DNA of 64,000 bases, taken from contig NZ_CP059187.1 in the NCBI RefSeq assembly GCF_014251375.1, positions 575,841 to 639,840 of the forward strand. The letters run 5' to 3'. How positions within the stretch are numbered: position 1 is the first letter of the stretch; each line of letters starts with the position of its first letter. The notes under the pieces are model-generated. The model made no database searches, was not told the DNA's origin, and saw nothing but the letters and a program-made list of their open reading frames with translations. Made by a program: the position numbers and the translations under genes. The DNA is from Blattabacterium cuenoti (GTDB lineage: Bacteria; Bacteroidota; Bacteroidia; Flavobacteriales; Blattabacteriaceae). This document shows, piece after piece, positions 1 through 12,481 of this stretch.

Positions 1-1
1 A

Positions 2-832
2 CATGGATGGACACGCGATAATATTGTTTTTAATTTTGAAGGAGGTTGTTATGCGAAAATACTGGGAATCTCTAAAGAAAAAGAACCTATGATTTATCAA
101 TCCATAAAAAAAGGTGCTATGTTGGAAAATGTAGTTTTCAAAAAAAAAACTCAAGAAGTTGACTATTTTAATGATTCTATCACACAGAATATACGAATTA
201 GTTATCCTATTTATTTTGTGAAAAATATTGAAAAAAAATTATTATCTTCCAATATTAGAAACATTTTTTTTCTAACTTATGATGCTTTTGGAGTATTACC
301 TCCTATAGCAAAACTCAATAAAGCGCAATCAGCCTATTATTTTTTATTAGGATATACTTCTAAAGTTGCTGGAACAGAGTTAAATATAAAAAAACCACAA
401 GCTACTTTTTCTTCTTGTTTTGGGGCCCCGTTTATGCCTTTACACCCTGTTCAATATACGAATATGCTCATAGAAAAATTAGATAAAACAGAAATCAATG
501 TGTGGATGGTAAATACAGGATTGATATCTGGAGGAGATTCCTTAGGAGGATCTCGGATTAAATTAAAAGACACACGAAAACTTGTAGAATCTGCTATAGA
601 TGGATATTTATCTAAAGCCCCTTATGAAAAAGATCCTATTTTTAATTTTAAAATTCCAAAATATTGTCCCGGAATCTCTTCTGAGATACTAAATCCAAAA
701 AGAACATGGAAAGATAAAAAAATGTATCAAATTCAAGTTAAAAATCTTGTTAAAAAATTTATTAAACACTTTGATAGATACAGAAAATATACAGATGAAA
801 AAATAACATTTGGAGAACCTCAAATAAGATAA
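2..832 (+). CDS. pckA: Phosphoenolpyruvate carboxykinase (ATP), 3' part
   Basis: Converts oxaloacetate and ATP to phosphoenolpyruvate and CO2, the first step of gluconeogenesis. The gene starts left of the window; the frame is open from base 2 and 276 codons are visible. The visible part begins with HGW and then NFEGGCYAK, the metal and nucleotide site region typical of ATP-dependent PEPCKs. Further on come FGAPFMPLHP and WMVNTG, with the conserved GGS, RI and TR residues of the C-terminal domain. The stop lies only 5 bases from the end of the convergent ribE, leaving no room for a separate terminator. No frame damage is seen in this part. Confidence 0.95.
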   Translation, partial: HGWTRDNIVFNFEGGCYAKILGISKEKEPMIYQSIKKGAMLENVVFKKKTQEVDYFNDSITQNIRISYPIYFVKNIEKKLLSSNIRNIFFLTYDAFGVLPPIAKLNKAQSAYYFLLGYTSKVAGTELNIKKPQATFSSCFGAPFMPLHPVQYTNMLIEKLDKTEINVWMVNTGLISGGDSLGGSRIKLKDTRKLVESAIDGYLSKAPYEKDPIFNFKIPKYCPGISSEILNPKRTWKDKKMYQIQVKNLVKKFIKHFDRYRKYTDEKITFGEPQIR

Positions 833-837
833 AATTT

Positions 838-1440
838 TCATTGTTTTTTCATTATAAAATGAACAGATTTTCTAATATACTTTCCAAGTATATCAAACTC
901 CACATTAACAGAATCTCCAATTTTCAAAAATTGAAAATTTGTTTTTTCATATGTATAAGGAATAATAGATGTGACAAACATGGATTTAGTACATTTTACT
1001 ACAGTAAGACTGATTCCATTAACAGCAATAGATCCTTTTTCTACAACCATATTTTCTAAACTTTTTTTAGAATAAAAAGAAAAAATACAACTTCCAATCC
1101 TTTTTTTTATTCCAATTATTTTAGCAGTTGTATCTATGTGACCTTGTACAATATGTCCATCGAATCTTTCATAAATTTTCATTCCACGTTCTAAATTGAC
1201 TTCATCGTTCATTTTTAATCCATTTAAATTGGTACGATGTAAAGTTTCCTCAGAAGCTACTACTGAATAAGTTTTTTTATGATTATTAATATCTATTATG
1301 GTAAAACATATTCCATTATGGGAAATACTTTGATTAATTTTTATTTTATGAAATGGATTTTGAAAAGTAATGTAAAGATTATTTTTATAGAGATATAACC
1401 GATTTACTTTTGTAGTGCATTCTATAACTCCAGTAAACAT
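838..1440 (-). CDS. ribE: Riboflavin synthase alpha chain
   Basis: Condenses two 6,7-dimethyl-8-ribityllumazines to riboflavin, the last step of vitamin B2 synthesis. The 200-residue length is normal. It starts with the family's MFTGVIE and has two lumazine-binding repeats of about 95 residues each. At the end of the first repeat is the hallmark ERFDGHIVQGHID, preceded by ETLHRTNL and VNLERG. The ATG at 1440 gives the expected N-terminus. It is divergent from pdxA across a 55-base gap. RibF, which turns riboflavin into FMN and FAD, is about 3 kb away. Confidence 0.95.
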   Translation of the reverse strand: MFTGVIECTTKVNRLYLYKNNLYITFQNPFHKIKINQSISHNGICFTIIDINNHKKTYSVVASEETLHRTNLNGLKMNDEVNLERGMKIYERFDGHIVQGHIDTTAKIIGIKKRIGSCIFSFYSKKSLENMVVEKGSIAVNGISLTVVKCTKSMFVTSIIPYTYEKTNFQFLKIGDSVNVEFDILGKYIRKSVHFIMKKQ

Positions 1441-1459
1441 ATTTTTTTTTACAAAAACA

Positions 1460-1483
1460 AAATAAATATAAATATATTTATTT
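1460..1483. repeat. 11-bp inverted repeat between ribE and pdxA
   Basis: AAATAAATATA at 1460-1470 and its exact reverse complement at 1473-1483, separated by two bases. It sits in the middle of the divergent ribE/pdxA gap. It is purely A/T, so chance is a real possibility in this genome. A regulatory role is only a guess. Confidence 0.3.
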
Positions 1484-1495
1484 CATAAATAAATT

Positions 1496-2530
1496 ATGAA
1501 AATTATGAAAAAAAACAAGATTATAGTAGGAGTTTCCACTGGAGATATTAATGGAATAGGAATGGAAATTTTTTTAAAAGTATGTAGAAAAAAAAAACTT
1601 TTAGAATTTTTTACTCCTATATTATTTGGATCTACGAAATTATGCTCTTATTATAAAAAAATTCTCAATCTAGAAGTGAGCAATATTAGAGAAATAAAAA
1701 ATTTCAAAGAAATTACTGATTATAAAATCAATGTTCTAAACATTTGGAAAGAGGATATTAAATTTGATTCTGTAAAAATTAACCAAGATTCAGGAAAATA
1801 CCCTATCTCATCCTTAAAAAAAGCTGCCAAATCTCTAAAAGAAGGGAAAATTGATGTTCTTGTTACTGCACCAGTAAATAAAAATTTTATGAATTTTAAA
1901 GGATTCTCTTTTTTTGGTCATACTGAATATTTTAAAAATATTTTGGAAGGGGAATCATTGATGGTAATGATTCATGATACTTTAAAAATAGCCTTAGTTA
2001 CTAATCATTTACCATTAAAAAATGTTAGTTCTGAATTGACTATAAAAAAAATTATAAAGTCTATCAAAATTTTGCATCAGTCTTTGATAATAGATTTTTC
2101 TATAGAAAAACCTAGAATTGCAGTATTAGGATGCAATCCTCATTCAGGTGAAAACGGATTAGTTGGAGACGAGGAAAAAACAAGAATTAAACCAGCAGTT
2201 GATCATTTATTTAAACAAAGACTCTTGGTATTTGGCCCCTATTCACCAGATGGATTTTTTGGAAATCATAGTTATCGTAATTTTGATGCTGTTTTAGCTA
2301 TGTATCATGATCAAGGGTTAATTCCTTTCAAAACATTAACCTTTAATGAAGGAGTCAATTTTACTGCTGGTCTTTCTCAGATACGAACTTCTCCAGATCA
2401 TGGGGTCGCATATGATATTGCAAAAAAAGGAATTGCTAATGAAAAATCTTTTGAAAAAGCTATTTTCAGTGCAATAAAAATATTCAAAAATAGAAAAGAA
2501 CATATGAAAATTTCAAAAAATTTATTATAA
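1496..2530 (+). CDS. pdxA: 4-hydroxythreonine-4-phosphate dehydrogenase
   Basis: NAD-dependent oxidation of 4-phosphohydroxy-L-threonine in the DXP-dependent pyridoxal phosphate pathway. PdxJ (61.9-62.6 kb) uses the product and PdxH (32.3-32.9 kb) finishes the pathway. Family signatures are VSTGDINGIGMEI at the N-terminus, GHTEYF near residue 140, NPHSGENG near 217 and MYHDQGLIPFK near 265; these carry the metal-binding His residues. The length of 344 is normal. Codon 4 (ATG at 1505) aligns better with relatives, so the true start may be 9 bases downstream. The 3' end overlaps convergent atpC by 6 bases. Confidence 0.95.
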   Translation: MKIMKKNKIIVGVSTGDINGIGMEIFLKVCRKKKLLEFFTPILFGSTKLCSYYKKILNLEVSNIREIKNFKEITDYKINVLNIWKEDIKFDSVKINQDSGKYPISSLKKAAKSLKEGKIDVLVTAPVNKNFMNFKGFSFFGHTEYFKNILEGESLMVMIHDTLKIALVTNHLPLKNVSSELTIKKIIKSIKILHQSLIIDFSIEKPRIAVLGCNPHSGENGLVGDEEKTRIKPAVDHLFKQRLLVFGPYSPDGFFGNHSYRNFDAVLAMYHDQGLIPFKTLTFNEGVNFTAGLSQIRTSPDHGVAYDIAKKGIANEKSFEKAIFSAIKIFKNRKEHMKISKNLL

Positions 2531-2758
2531 AATAACAAGAACAATATTTTTATTGACTTGCAATAAACCTCTATTTATTTTTATGAAAAAATTTTTACTT
2601 TTAAATAATAGTTTCATGAATCCCACTCCTAATACAGATATCATTGCGTCATGATTTTCTAATATTTGAAAATATCCATTGACTCCAGGAACTGTCATTT
2701 CTGTAACACTATTTTCTTGATACAAAACTTTTTCAAAGTTAATAATTGTAACTTTCAT
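2525..2758 (-). CDS. atpC: ATP synthase F1 epsilon subunit (short form)
   Basis: Central-stalk subunit of the F1 ATPase. Only 77 residues are encoded, covering the N-terminal beta-sandwich (TVPGVNGYFQILENHDAMISVL). The C-terminal helical hairpin that inhibits the enzyme in other bacteria is absent. Flavobacterial epsilon subunits are generally short, so this is probably not recent damage. It follows atpD by 32 bases on the same strand; placing atpD-atpC apart from the other ATP synthase genes is usual in Bacteroidota. The stop overlaps the end of pdxA. Confidence 0.9.
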   Translation of the reverse strand: MKVTIINFEKVLYQENSVTEMTVPGVNGYFQILENHDAMISVLGVGFMKLLFKSKNFFIKINRGLLQVNKNIVLVIL

Positions 2759-2790
2759 TTCATTTCATGTTATTTTATTTCTTGAAATTT

Positions 2791-5306
<2,516 letters not shown>

Positions 5307-5317
<11 letters not shown>

Positions 5318-8059
5318 AATAGATCAAATCATTCATCATATTCTTCTAAAAAGAAAAGAGTTTGTTCAAAAAAAATTTTTTTTAGTTTCATTTGAGAATT
5401 CTATCATAGAATATATCCAAAAAAAATATAGTACAAAGTTTAGAAATTTTCCTAATACAGAATTCTATACTATGGAAAGATTTCTAGAAATCCTTTCAGG
5501 TTTATCTTCATACCATAGATTTTATGTGCTTTTACTTTTTTTTGAAATATTAAAAAAAAAAACAGTTTTCTAGCAAAAAATTTTAACGATTTTTTAAAAT
5601 GGGGGCCTAGTATTTTGAATGATTTTCATGATTTGGATCTTAATCTTATTAAACTAGACTCTTTTTTTTCCTCTATTATTTCTACAGAAAAAATGAAAGA
5701 ATGGAATCCAAATATCTTGGAAAAAAAAAATAAAAACTTACTTTTTTGGGAAGACCTTTCTAGGTACTATTACATTCTTCAACATTGTCTTATAAAAAAA
5801 GGAAAAGCTTATCCTGGGATGCTTTTTAGAATAGCTTTTTCTAAGCTAAAGAATTTTCTATCTAAAGAAAAAAATACACAAATAGTATTTCTTTTGAAAA
5901 GAGATTCATTCATTGAATATGAAAGAAAATTCATGAATAAAATAATTCAGTTGAATCAGGAATCGGAATCTATTCTTATATATTTTTTTTCCAAAAAAGA
6001 GATTTTATTAAAAAATTATTCTGATTTATTTCTGAAGAAAGAAAAAAAAATTTCAATAGAAAATAATATTAATCGTTGTATCAAAACAATTAGTGTCTCT
6101 AAAGAAATAGAACAAGTATACATTGTCAAACAGATAGTATATAAACTTATTCAAAATGGAAAAAGCCCCCATCAAATAGTTCTCTTATTAGGAGATAATT
6201 ATTTGTCTACTCCTTTGTTTCATTCTCTAAAAAAGATTACAGGAATTAATTTATCTATCATGAATTATCCATTCAAATACTTTCCGATTCATTCTACTTT
6301 TGATTCTTTTTTTCAATTTTTATTAAAAAAGGAAAAATTTAAAAAATTTTATAAAAAAGACCTAATAAGAATATTTTCTGATACATGTATCAGAAAAATT
6401 TTTTTCAAAAAAAAAAAATTATCATTGTTTATAGAAAATTTGGATACTGAAGATTCAGACTTCATACCTGAAGATATGATTAATAAATATTTATCTAATA
6501 ACGATTTAGAAATTATTTTGAAAATACAAACTAATAATACTAAAAAATGTATTACTGGAACTATTTTTTTCATCAAACAATTAAAAACCTTTTTTTCTCT
6601 AGAAACAGAAAAACATTTTTTAGAATTAGAATTCCTTTCAAGACTAGAAGTTTATATGAAAAAACTCAAAATACTTGTCAGAAAAAAAAAATGTAATTTT
6701 TTTGGAATAAAAGATGTGTTTAATATATATCAACAATTTATAAAAACAGAAAAAATACAATATAAAAAACATCATCCAAATGGATTACCTGTTACAGGAT
6801 TTATGGATGATAATATGTTGGATTTTGAAAATTTTGAAATAACAATCATAACATCCGTAAACGAAGGAAATATACCGCCATACAAAGATAAAAAAAAATA
6901 CAACACTTTTATTCCTTTTGATATTCGTAGAAAATTCAGTATTCCTATTTCTAATAAAGAAAATGAAGAAGCCTATTTCCACCATTTCATAAATATTTTA
7001 AAAAAATCAAAAAATGTTTATTTGATTTACAAAAATCAACCAGATGAACTGAATTCTGGAGAAAAAAGTCGTTTTATTCATCAAATAGAAATGAATTCTG
7101 ATTTTTCAACTAAAACTGAAAAAAAAGAAAATATTCCATTTTTTATTTCAAAAAAATCTCCTATTGTTATCAAAAAAACGGAATCTATGATAAAACGATT
7201 ATATGAACTTTCTAATCGTGGAATCTCTCCTTCTTCTCTACACCTCTATAATTGTAATCCACTTCTATTTTACTATAAAAAAATTATTGGATTAAAAAAT
7301 ATAGAACCAATTTCTTTCAAACAGGAAGTAGGAAAAATAATTCATAAAATATTGAAAGGATTATATTTTCCTATAAAAGGTCAATTTTTAACTCTAAGTT
7401 GGATAAGTAATATAAAAAAAAATTATGAATCTATTACAAAAAAATTATTTTTTGAAAATACTTCAAATTCAAATTTTTCTCTGGAAGGAAAAAAAATGTT
7501 AATTTTTTCAATAGTAAAAACTTACATAAAGAATTTTATCTCATGGGATGAAAAACTTGTTGATCAAGGGCATCAAATTCTCATTAGAGAATTAGAATTT
7601 AGTATCTCAACAAGATTAGATCTTATAAAAAAAGTCAATCTCTATGGAATTATAGACCGTATAGACGAATATGATGGAGTCACACGTATCATTGATTATA
7701 AAATAGGAAAAATAATGCCTAAATTTAATAACAAAGAAATTCATATTTATCAAAATAAAATTGCAGATCTATTTCATAATCCAATCTATGGAAATATAAT
7801 GCAGTTGCTGATTTACGTTTATTTATGGTTAAAATATTCTAAATTTTTAGGAGATAAAAAAACCCCACCAATTATTGGAATTGTTTCCCCTAAAAAAAAA
7901 GGGGGAGAAAATTCTATTGTTATAACTCCTATCAATTTTTTTCATCAAGAAAAAATGAATTTTTCTTATAAAAATTATGTAGAAAACTTTCTTCCACATT
8001 TAGTGAATAGAATTTCTGAAATTTTAGATCCAAAAATTCCTATTCTAGAAAAAAAATAG
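5307..8059 (+). pseudogene. AddB-like PD-(D/E)XK nuclease, split by a frameshift at an A tract
   Basis: This looks like the Bacteroidota AddB/RexB-like partner of a UvrD-type helicase-nuclease used in double-strand break repair. The first part (GTG at 5307, 88 codons) contains FYTMERFLEILSGLSS and stops at 5571-5573. The second part is open from before 5615 to 8059. Reading the second frame back through 5561 gives FNDFLKWGPSILNDFHDLD, the expected continuation, so one base is missing in the run of 11 A at 5552-5562. The C-terminal nuclease core is intact: GIIDRIDEY then RIIDYKIG near the end. A further run of 12 A (6407-6418) is in frame. Slippage at the tract could restore full-length protein; if not, this is a pseudogene. 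Confidence 0.8.
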
Positions 8060-8097
8060 AAAAAATAAGAAAATAAGAATTAGTATTAACAATCTAA

Positions 8098-9153
8098 TTA
8101 GTGATTTTTAATATATTTTTCTATATAATCCCCAACATCTTCAGTTTTCACTGAAGAATTACTTATAATATCTGGGGTACAAATTTTTTCTTTTATAGAA
8201 CTTTTCACTGCTTCTTCTAAAAAAATTTTTTCTTTATACATTCCAAAATGTTCTAACATCATAGATGCAGATAGAATACATCCTAATGGGTTTGCTATAT
8301 TTTTTCCTTCAGCCTGAGGATAGGATCCATGAACTGGCTCAAATAAAGATTTTTTTTTTCCAATAGAAGCTGATGGTAGCAATCCTAAAGAACCAGTAAG
8401 AACACTTGCTTCATCTGAAAGAATGTCTCCAAACATATTATCTGTTAGAATAATATCAAATTTTTTAGGATTCATAATAATTTGCATAGCAGCATTATCT
8501 ATATATAAAAATTCCAACAAGACATCAGGATAATCTGATGCCATCTCTTTAATAACTTCACGCCATAATCTAGAAGTTTCTAAAACATTAGATTTATCCA
8601 CTAAAGTAATTTTTTTTTTACGAGAAAGTGCTGACTGAAAAGCCATTTTTCCAATTCTTTGAATTTCTTTTCTAGAATACACACAACAATCATAAGCTGC
8701 TTTTCCATTTTTAGATCTTCCTTTTTTTCCAAAATAAATTCCTCCAGTTAATTCTCTAAATATTAAAAAGTTAATATTATCCAATTGTTGTTTTTTTAGA
8801 AATAGTTTATTTATTTTTGGATAAGTAATTATAGGACGTATATTACAATATAACTCCATTTTTTTTCTAAGTTTTAACAACCCATCTTCTGGTCTCATTC
8901 CTATTGGATAATGCTCGTATTTGGAATTCCCTATAGCTCCGAATAAAACGGCATCTGATTTTAAACAACTATCTATAGTTTCTTTTGGCATTGGATTCCC
9001 CAATGTCTCTATGGCTTTAGATCCTGCTAAAAGTTTTTGATAAATAAAATTATGAAAAAATTTTTTTCCAATAGAATTTAAAGCTTTAATTGCTTGTTTT
9101 ATCACTTCAGGACCAACTCCATCACCTTCTATGACAACTACATTCTTTCTCAT
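8098..9153 (-). CDS. leuB: 3-isopropylmalate dehydrogenase
   Basis: Oxidises and decarboxylates 3-isopropylmalate, the third step of the leucine branch. The 351-residue length is normal. GDGVGPEV at the N-terminus, LRKKMELYCNIRP, the ELTGGIYFG substrate loop, TDNMFGDILSDEASVLTG (metal-binding Asp residues) and EPVHGSYPQAEGKNIANP (NAD site) are all present. It is the last gene of leuA-leuC-leuD-leuB, 3 bases after leuD, and is convergent with the AddB-like gene 38 bases away. Confidence 0.97.
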   Translation of the reverse strand: MRKNVVVIEGDGVGPEVIKQAIKALNSIGKKFFHNFIYQKLLAGSKAIETLGNPMPKETIDSCLKSDAVLFGAIGNSKYEHYPIGMRPEDGLLKLRKKMELYCNIRPIITYPKINKLFLKKQQLDNINFLIFRELTGGIYFGKKGRSKNGKAAYDCCVYSRKEIQRIGKMAFQSALSRKKKITLVDKSNVLETSRLWREVIKEMASDYPDVLLEFLYIDNAAMQIIMNPKKFDIILTDNMFGDILSDEASVLTGSLGLLPSASIGKKKSLFEPVHGSYPQAEGKNIANPLGCILSASMMLEHFGMYKEKIFLEEAVKSSIKEKICTPDIISNSSVKTEDVGDYIEKYIKNH

Positions 9154-9156
9154 ATT

Positions 9157-9762
9157 TTAAACAATATTAAAAACCGATTTTCTGTTTTTTTCAAAAGCCA
9201 CTATATCTGTTTTAATAGAAACTAAAAAATCTATATCATCATATCCATTGAGAAAACAATTCTTTTTGTATGGATGGATATAAAATTTTTCAAACTCTCC
9301 TGTTTCTACTATTTTTACAATTTGTTTTATTAAATTAACTTGAATATTTGTATGTGGTTTATTTTCAATTATATCAAACAATTTTTTCAAGAACAATTCG
9401 GAAACTTCTACAGTTAACAATCCATTGTTTAATGCATTTTCTTTAAAAATATCAGCAAAAAAACTAGATATAACTACTTTAAATCCATAATCATAAATAG
9501 CCCATACTGCATGTTCTCGACTAGATCCACATCCAAAATTTCTTCCTGATAAAAGGATTTTTCCAGAAAAAATAGAATTATTTAGAATGAAATCTTTCTT
9601 TAAAGATCCATCTTTTTCATAACGCCAATCTCTAAAAATATTTTTAACACATTCTTCACGTTTTGTTTCTTTTAAAAAACGAGCGGGAAGAATTTGATCA
9701 GTATCTATGTCAACCATGGATAAAGGAATGACTTTGCTAGTTAAAACAGTAAATTTTTTCAT
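9157..9762 (-). CDS. leuD: 3-isopropylmalate dehydratase small subunit
   Basis: Swivel-domain subunit of isopropylmalate isomerase, which works with LeuC. It has [14 protein letters not shown] near the N-terminus and [18 protein letters not shown] in the middle, the substrate-recognition loop of the aconitase-family swivel domain. The 201-residue length is normal. The ATG at 9762 overlaps the leuC stop by 4 bases, so translation is probably coupled and gives equal amounts of the two subunits. Confidence 0.97.
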   Translation of the reverse strand: MKKFTVLTSKVIPLSMVDIDTDQILPARFLKETKREECVKNIFRDWRYEKDGSLKKDFILNNSIFSGKILLSGRNFGCGSSREHAVWAIYDYGFKVVISSFFADIFKENALNNGLLTVEVSELFLKKLFDIIENKPHTNIQVNLIKQIVKIVETGEFEKFYIHPYKKNCFLNGYDDIDFLVSIKTDIVAFEKNRKSVFNIV

Positions 9763-11132
9763 ATATATTTTTTTACATCTACAATTTTTCCTTCTATAGC
9801 AATAATAGAAGCAGTCAAAGGACTTACAAGTAAAGTTTTAACTCCAGGGCCCTGTCTTCCTTCAAAATTTCTATTGGATGTAGAAACACAATATTCTCCT
9901 CCAGGTATTTTATCTTCATTCATCCCTAAACACGAAGAACATCCAGGTTGACGGAATTCAAATCCAGCATTTATTAAAATTTTGTCTAACCCTTCTTCTT
10001 TTGCCTGTCGAACGACTTTTTGTGATCCGGGAACCACCATTACTCTGATCACATGAGCAGCTTTTTTTTTTCCTTTCACTATGGAAGACACTAATCTTAA
10101 ATCTTCTATTCTAGAATTCGTGCAACTTCCTATAAAAATATAATGAATAATTTTTCCTATTAAAGATTCTCCCGGAGAAAATCCCATATAATTTAAAGAT
10201 CTTTTATCATCATCAGAAAGTGATTTTGGAATACGTTCAGAAATTTTCATACACATTCCTGGTGTAGTTCCATAAGTAATCATTGGATCTATATCTTCTG
10301 CATTCAGAATATATTCTTTATCAAAAACTGTATTTTTATCTGTTTCAAAAGTTTCCAAATATTCCATATATTTTTTATTATCAAACTTCCTATTACATTT
10401 TTTTATGTAATCAAAAGTAACTTCATCCGGAGCTATTAATCCTCCTTTTGCCCCCATTTCAATGCTCATATTACAAATAGTCATTCTTCCTTCCATACTC
10501 ATATTTTTAATAGTAACTCCAGTATACTCTACAAAATGTCCTATTCCTACATCTACTCCTAGTTTTGAAATTATATACAAAATAATATCTTTCGGGGTCA
10601 CACCCTTTTTCAAATTTCCCTCTAATTGAATTTTCATTTGTTTAGGTTTAGAGAGTAATAAACATTGACTTGCCATTACCATAGAAACTTGACTAGTTCC
10701 AATTCCAAAAGCAATACTTCCAAAAGCACCATGAGTAGATGTATGACTATCTCCACAAACGATAGTCATCCCGGGCAAAGTTAACCCTAGTTCTGGTCCA
10801 ATAATATGAACAATACCATGATTCTTATCTCCAAGTTCATATAATTTGATTCCAAATTCTTTACAATTTTTTGTTAAAAAATTTATTTGTTTCCTAGATA
10901 AAGGGTCTAAAATAGGTAAATGTTGATTTATTGTAGGAACATTATGATCCGCAGTAGCTATGATTTGTTTTGGTCTAAAAACAGAAAAACCTCTTTTTTT
11001 CAATTCTAAAAAAGCTTGGGGACTCGTAACTTCATGAATATAATGTCTATCAATATAAAGGACATCTACACCATTTTCCAATGTTTTTACTGTATGTGAT
11101 TCCCAAATTTTATCAAATAATGATTTAGACAT
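9759..11132 (-). CDS. leuC: 3-isopropylmalate dehydratase large subunit
   Basis: Catalytic subunit of isopropylmalate isomerase, with a [4Fe-4S] cluster. Cluster ligands lie in [11 protein letters not shown] and [10 protein letters not shown], and [13 protein letters not shown] marks the aconitase fold. The 457-residue length is normal. The cluster presumably comes from the SUF system at 51.8-56.9 kb. It is the second gene of the leucine operon, 11 bases behind leuA. Confidence 0.97.
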   Translation of the reverse strand: MSKSLFDKIWESHTVKTLENGVDVLYIDRHYIHEVTSPQAFLELKKRGFSVFRPKQIIATADHNVPTINQHLPILDPLSRKQINFLTKNCKEFGIKLYELGDKNHGIVHIIGPELGLTLPGMTIVCGDSHTSTHGAFGSIAFGIGTSQVSMVMASQCLLLSKPKQMKIQLEGNLKKGVTPKDIILYIISKLGVDVGIGHFVEYTGVTIKNMSMEGRMTICNMSIEMGAKGGLIAPDEVTFDYIKKCNRKFDNKKYMEYLETFETDKNTVFDKEYILNAEDIDPMITYGTTPGMCMKISERIPKSLSDDDKRSLNYMGFSPGESLIGKIIHYIFIGSCTNSRIEDLRLVSSIVKGKKKAAHVIRVMVVPGSQKVVRQAKEEGLDKILINAGFEFRQPGCSSCLGMNEDKIPGGEYCVSTSNRNFEGRQGPGVKTLLVSPLTASIIAIEGKIVDVKKYI

Positions 11133-11143
11133 GTTGAATTATT

Positions 11144-12337
11144 CTAATCTATTGTAATCAATTTCTTCTTCTTATTATCATTCATAAGATTGGATTCTTC
11201 CAAAATAATTTTTAATTCTTTATCAGAAATTTCTTTTTTCTTATCAGCATATCTTAAAAAAATAGAATAAACTAAATCTAAAGAATTTTTATTAAAAAAA
11301 TATCCCAATTTTTTATAACGATAAGCCAAAGCAGATCTTCCACTCCTAGCTGTTAAAACGATTGAAAATTTATCAATTCCCACATCTTCTGGATTAATAC
11401 TCTCATAAGTTTCCCTTTTTTTTATTATCCCATCTTGATGAATACCTGATGAATGAGAAAAAGCATTAATTCCTACAATTGCTTTATTAGCTTGTACTTT
11501 CATTCCCGTACATTCGGAGACTAAATGACTCGTTGAAGAAATCATCTTTGTTTTGACATTTGTAAATAAATTCAAATGAGAATTTTGTTTGATTATCATA
11601 ACAATTTCCTCTAATGAAGTGTTTCCCGCTCTCTCCCCAATTCCATTAATAGTACATTCTACCTGTTTTGCTCCATTAATTATTCCGGATAAAGAATTAG
11701 CAGTAGCTAATCCCAAATCATTATGACAATGAGTAGATAATATAATTTTATGAATTCCTTTAACATTTTCTTTGAGATATCTAATTTTTTTACCATATTC
11801 TTCTGGTAAGCAATATCCTATAGTGTCAGGAATATTAATAACTGTAACTCCATGTTTAATTACTGATTCACAAACTCTTGCTAAAAAATCGTTCCTAGTA
11901 CGCCCTGCATCCTCTGCATAAAATTCTACATCCTCCACAAATTTTTTGGCATATTTCACAGCTTGTATAGCTCTCTCTATAATTTTTTCTGGAGTACTAT
12001 TAAATTTGTAACGAATATGACAATCAGAAGTCCCAATTCCAGTGTGAATTCTGGATCTTTTTGCATTTTTTAAAGCACTTCCTGCTATTTCTATATCTTT
12101 TTCAACAGCTCTAGATAATGCACAAATAATAGGATCTGAAATAGATTTACAAATCTCTTGAACTGACTGGTAATCACCGGGACTGGAAACTGGAAATCCG
12201 GCTTCAATAACATCTACTTTCAAACATTCTAGTTGTTTAGCTATTTTTACTTTTTCTTGAGTATTTAGTTTACATCCTGGAACTTGTTCTCCATCACGCA
12301 ACGTTGTGTCAAAAATATGAATTCTTTTCTTTTCCAT
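11144..12337 (-). CDS. leuA: 2-isopropylmalate synthase, short form
   Basis: Condenses acetyl-CoA and 2-oxoisovalerate, the committed step of leucine synthesis. The catalytic TIM barrel has [11 protein letters not shown] at the start and [13 protein letters not shown] (metal-binding His). The linker region follows with [11 protein letters not shown]. At 397 residues the protein ends after the linker subdomains and lacks the roughly 110-residue C-terminal LeuA dimer (leucine-binding) domain of E. coli-type enzymes. Short LeuA forms exist in Bacteroidota, so this need not be a recent truncation. Leucine feedback inhibition of the usual type is not expected. It is the first gene of the operon. 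Confidence 0.95.
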   Translation of the reverse strand: MEKKRIHIFDTTLRDGEQVPGCKLNTQEKVKIAKQLECLKVDVIEAGFPVSSPGDYQSVQEICKSISDPIICALSRAVEKDIEIAGSALKNAKRSRIHTGIGTSDCHIRYKFNSTPEKIIERAIQAVKYAKKFVEDVEFYAEDAGRTRNDFLARVCESVIKHGVTVINIPDTIGYCLPEEYGKKIRYLKENVKGIHKIILSTHCHNDLGLATANSLSGIINGAKQVECTINGIGERAGNTSLEEIVMIIKQNSHLNLFTNVKTKMISSTSHLVSECTGMKVQANKAIVGINAFSHSSGIHQDGIIKKRETYESINPEDVGIDKFSIVLTARSGRSALAYRYKKLGYFFNKNSLDLVYSIFLRYADKKKEISDKELKIILEESNLMNDNKKKKLITID

Positions 12338-12387
12338 ACTTGGATTATTTTAATTCCATCTCAAAACTATTTCTTCCAAAAAAAAAT

Positions 12388-12409
12388 AATAGAAAATAAT
12401 TTTTCTATT
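12388..12409. repeat. 9-bp inverted repeat upstream of leuA
   Basis: AATAGAAAA at 12388-12396, a TAAT loop, then the exact complement at 12401-12409, about 50 bases upstream of leuA in the divergent gap. It could be a leader hairpin or an operator for the leucine operon. I see no leader peptide rich in Leu codons nearby, so attenuation is not supported. Confidence 0.35.
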
Positions 12410-12481
12410 TACAATGGATAATGATTACAATTATTTTATATACTTCTGTTTTTCAGAACAAAATATAAGTAAAAAATTACA

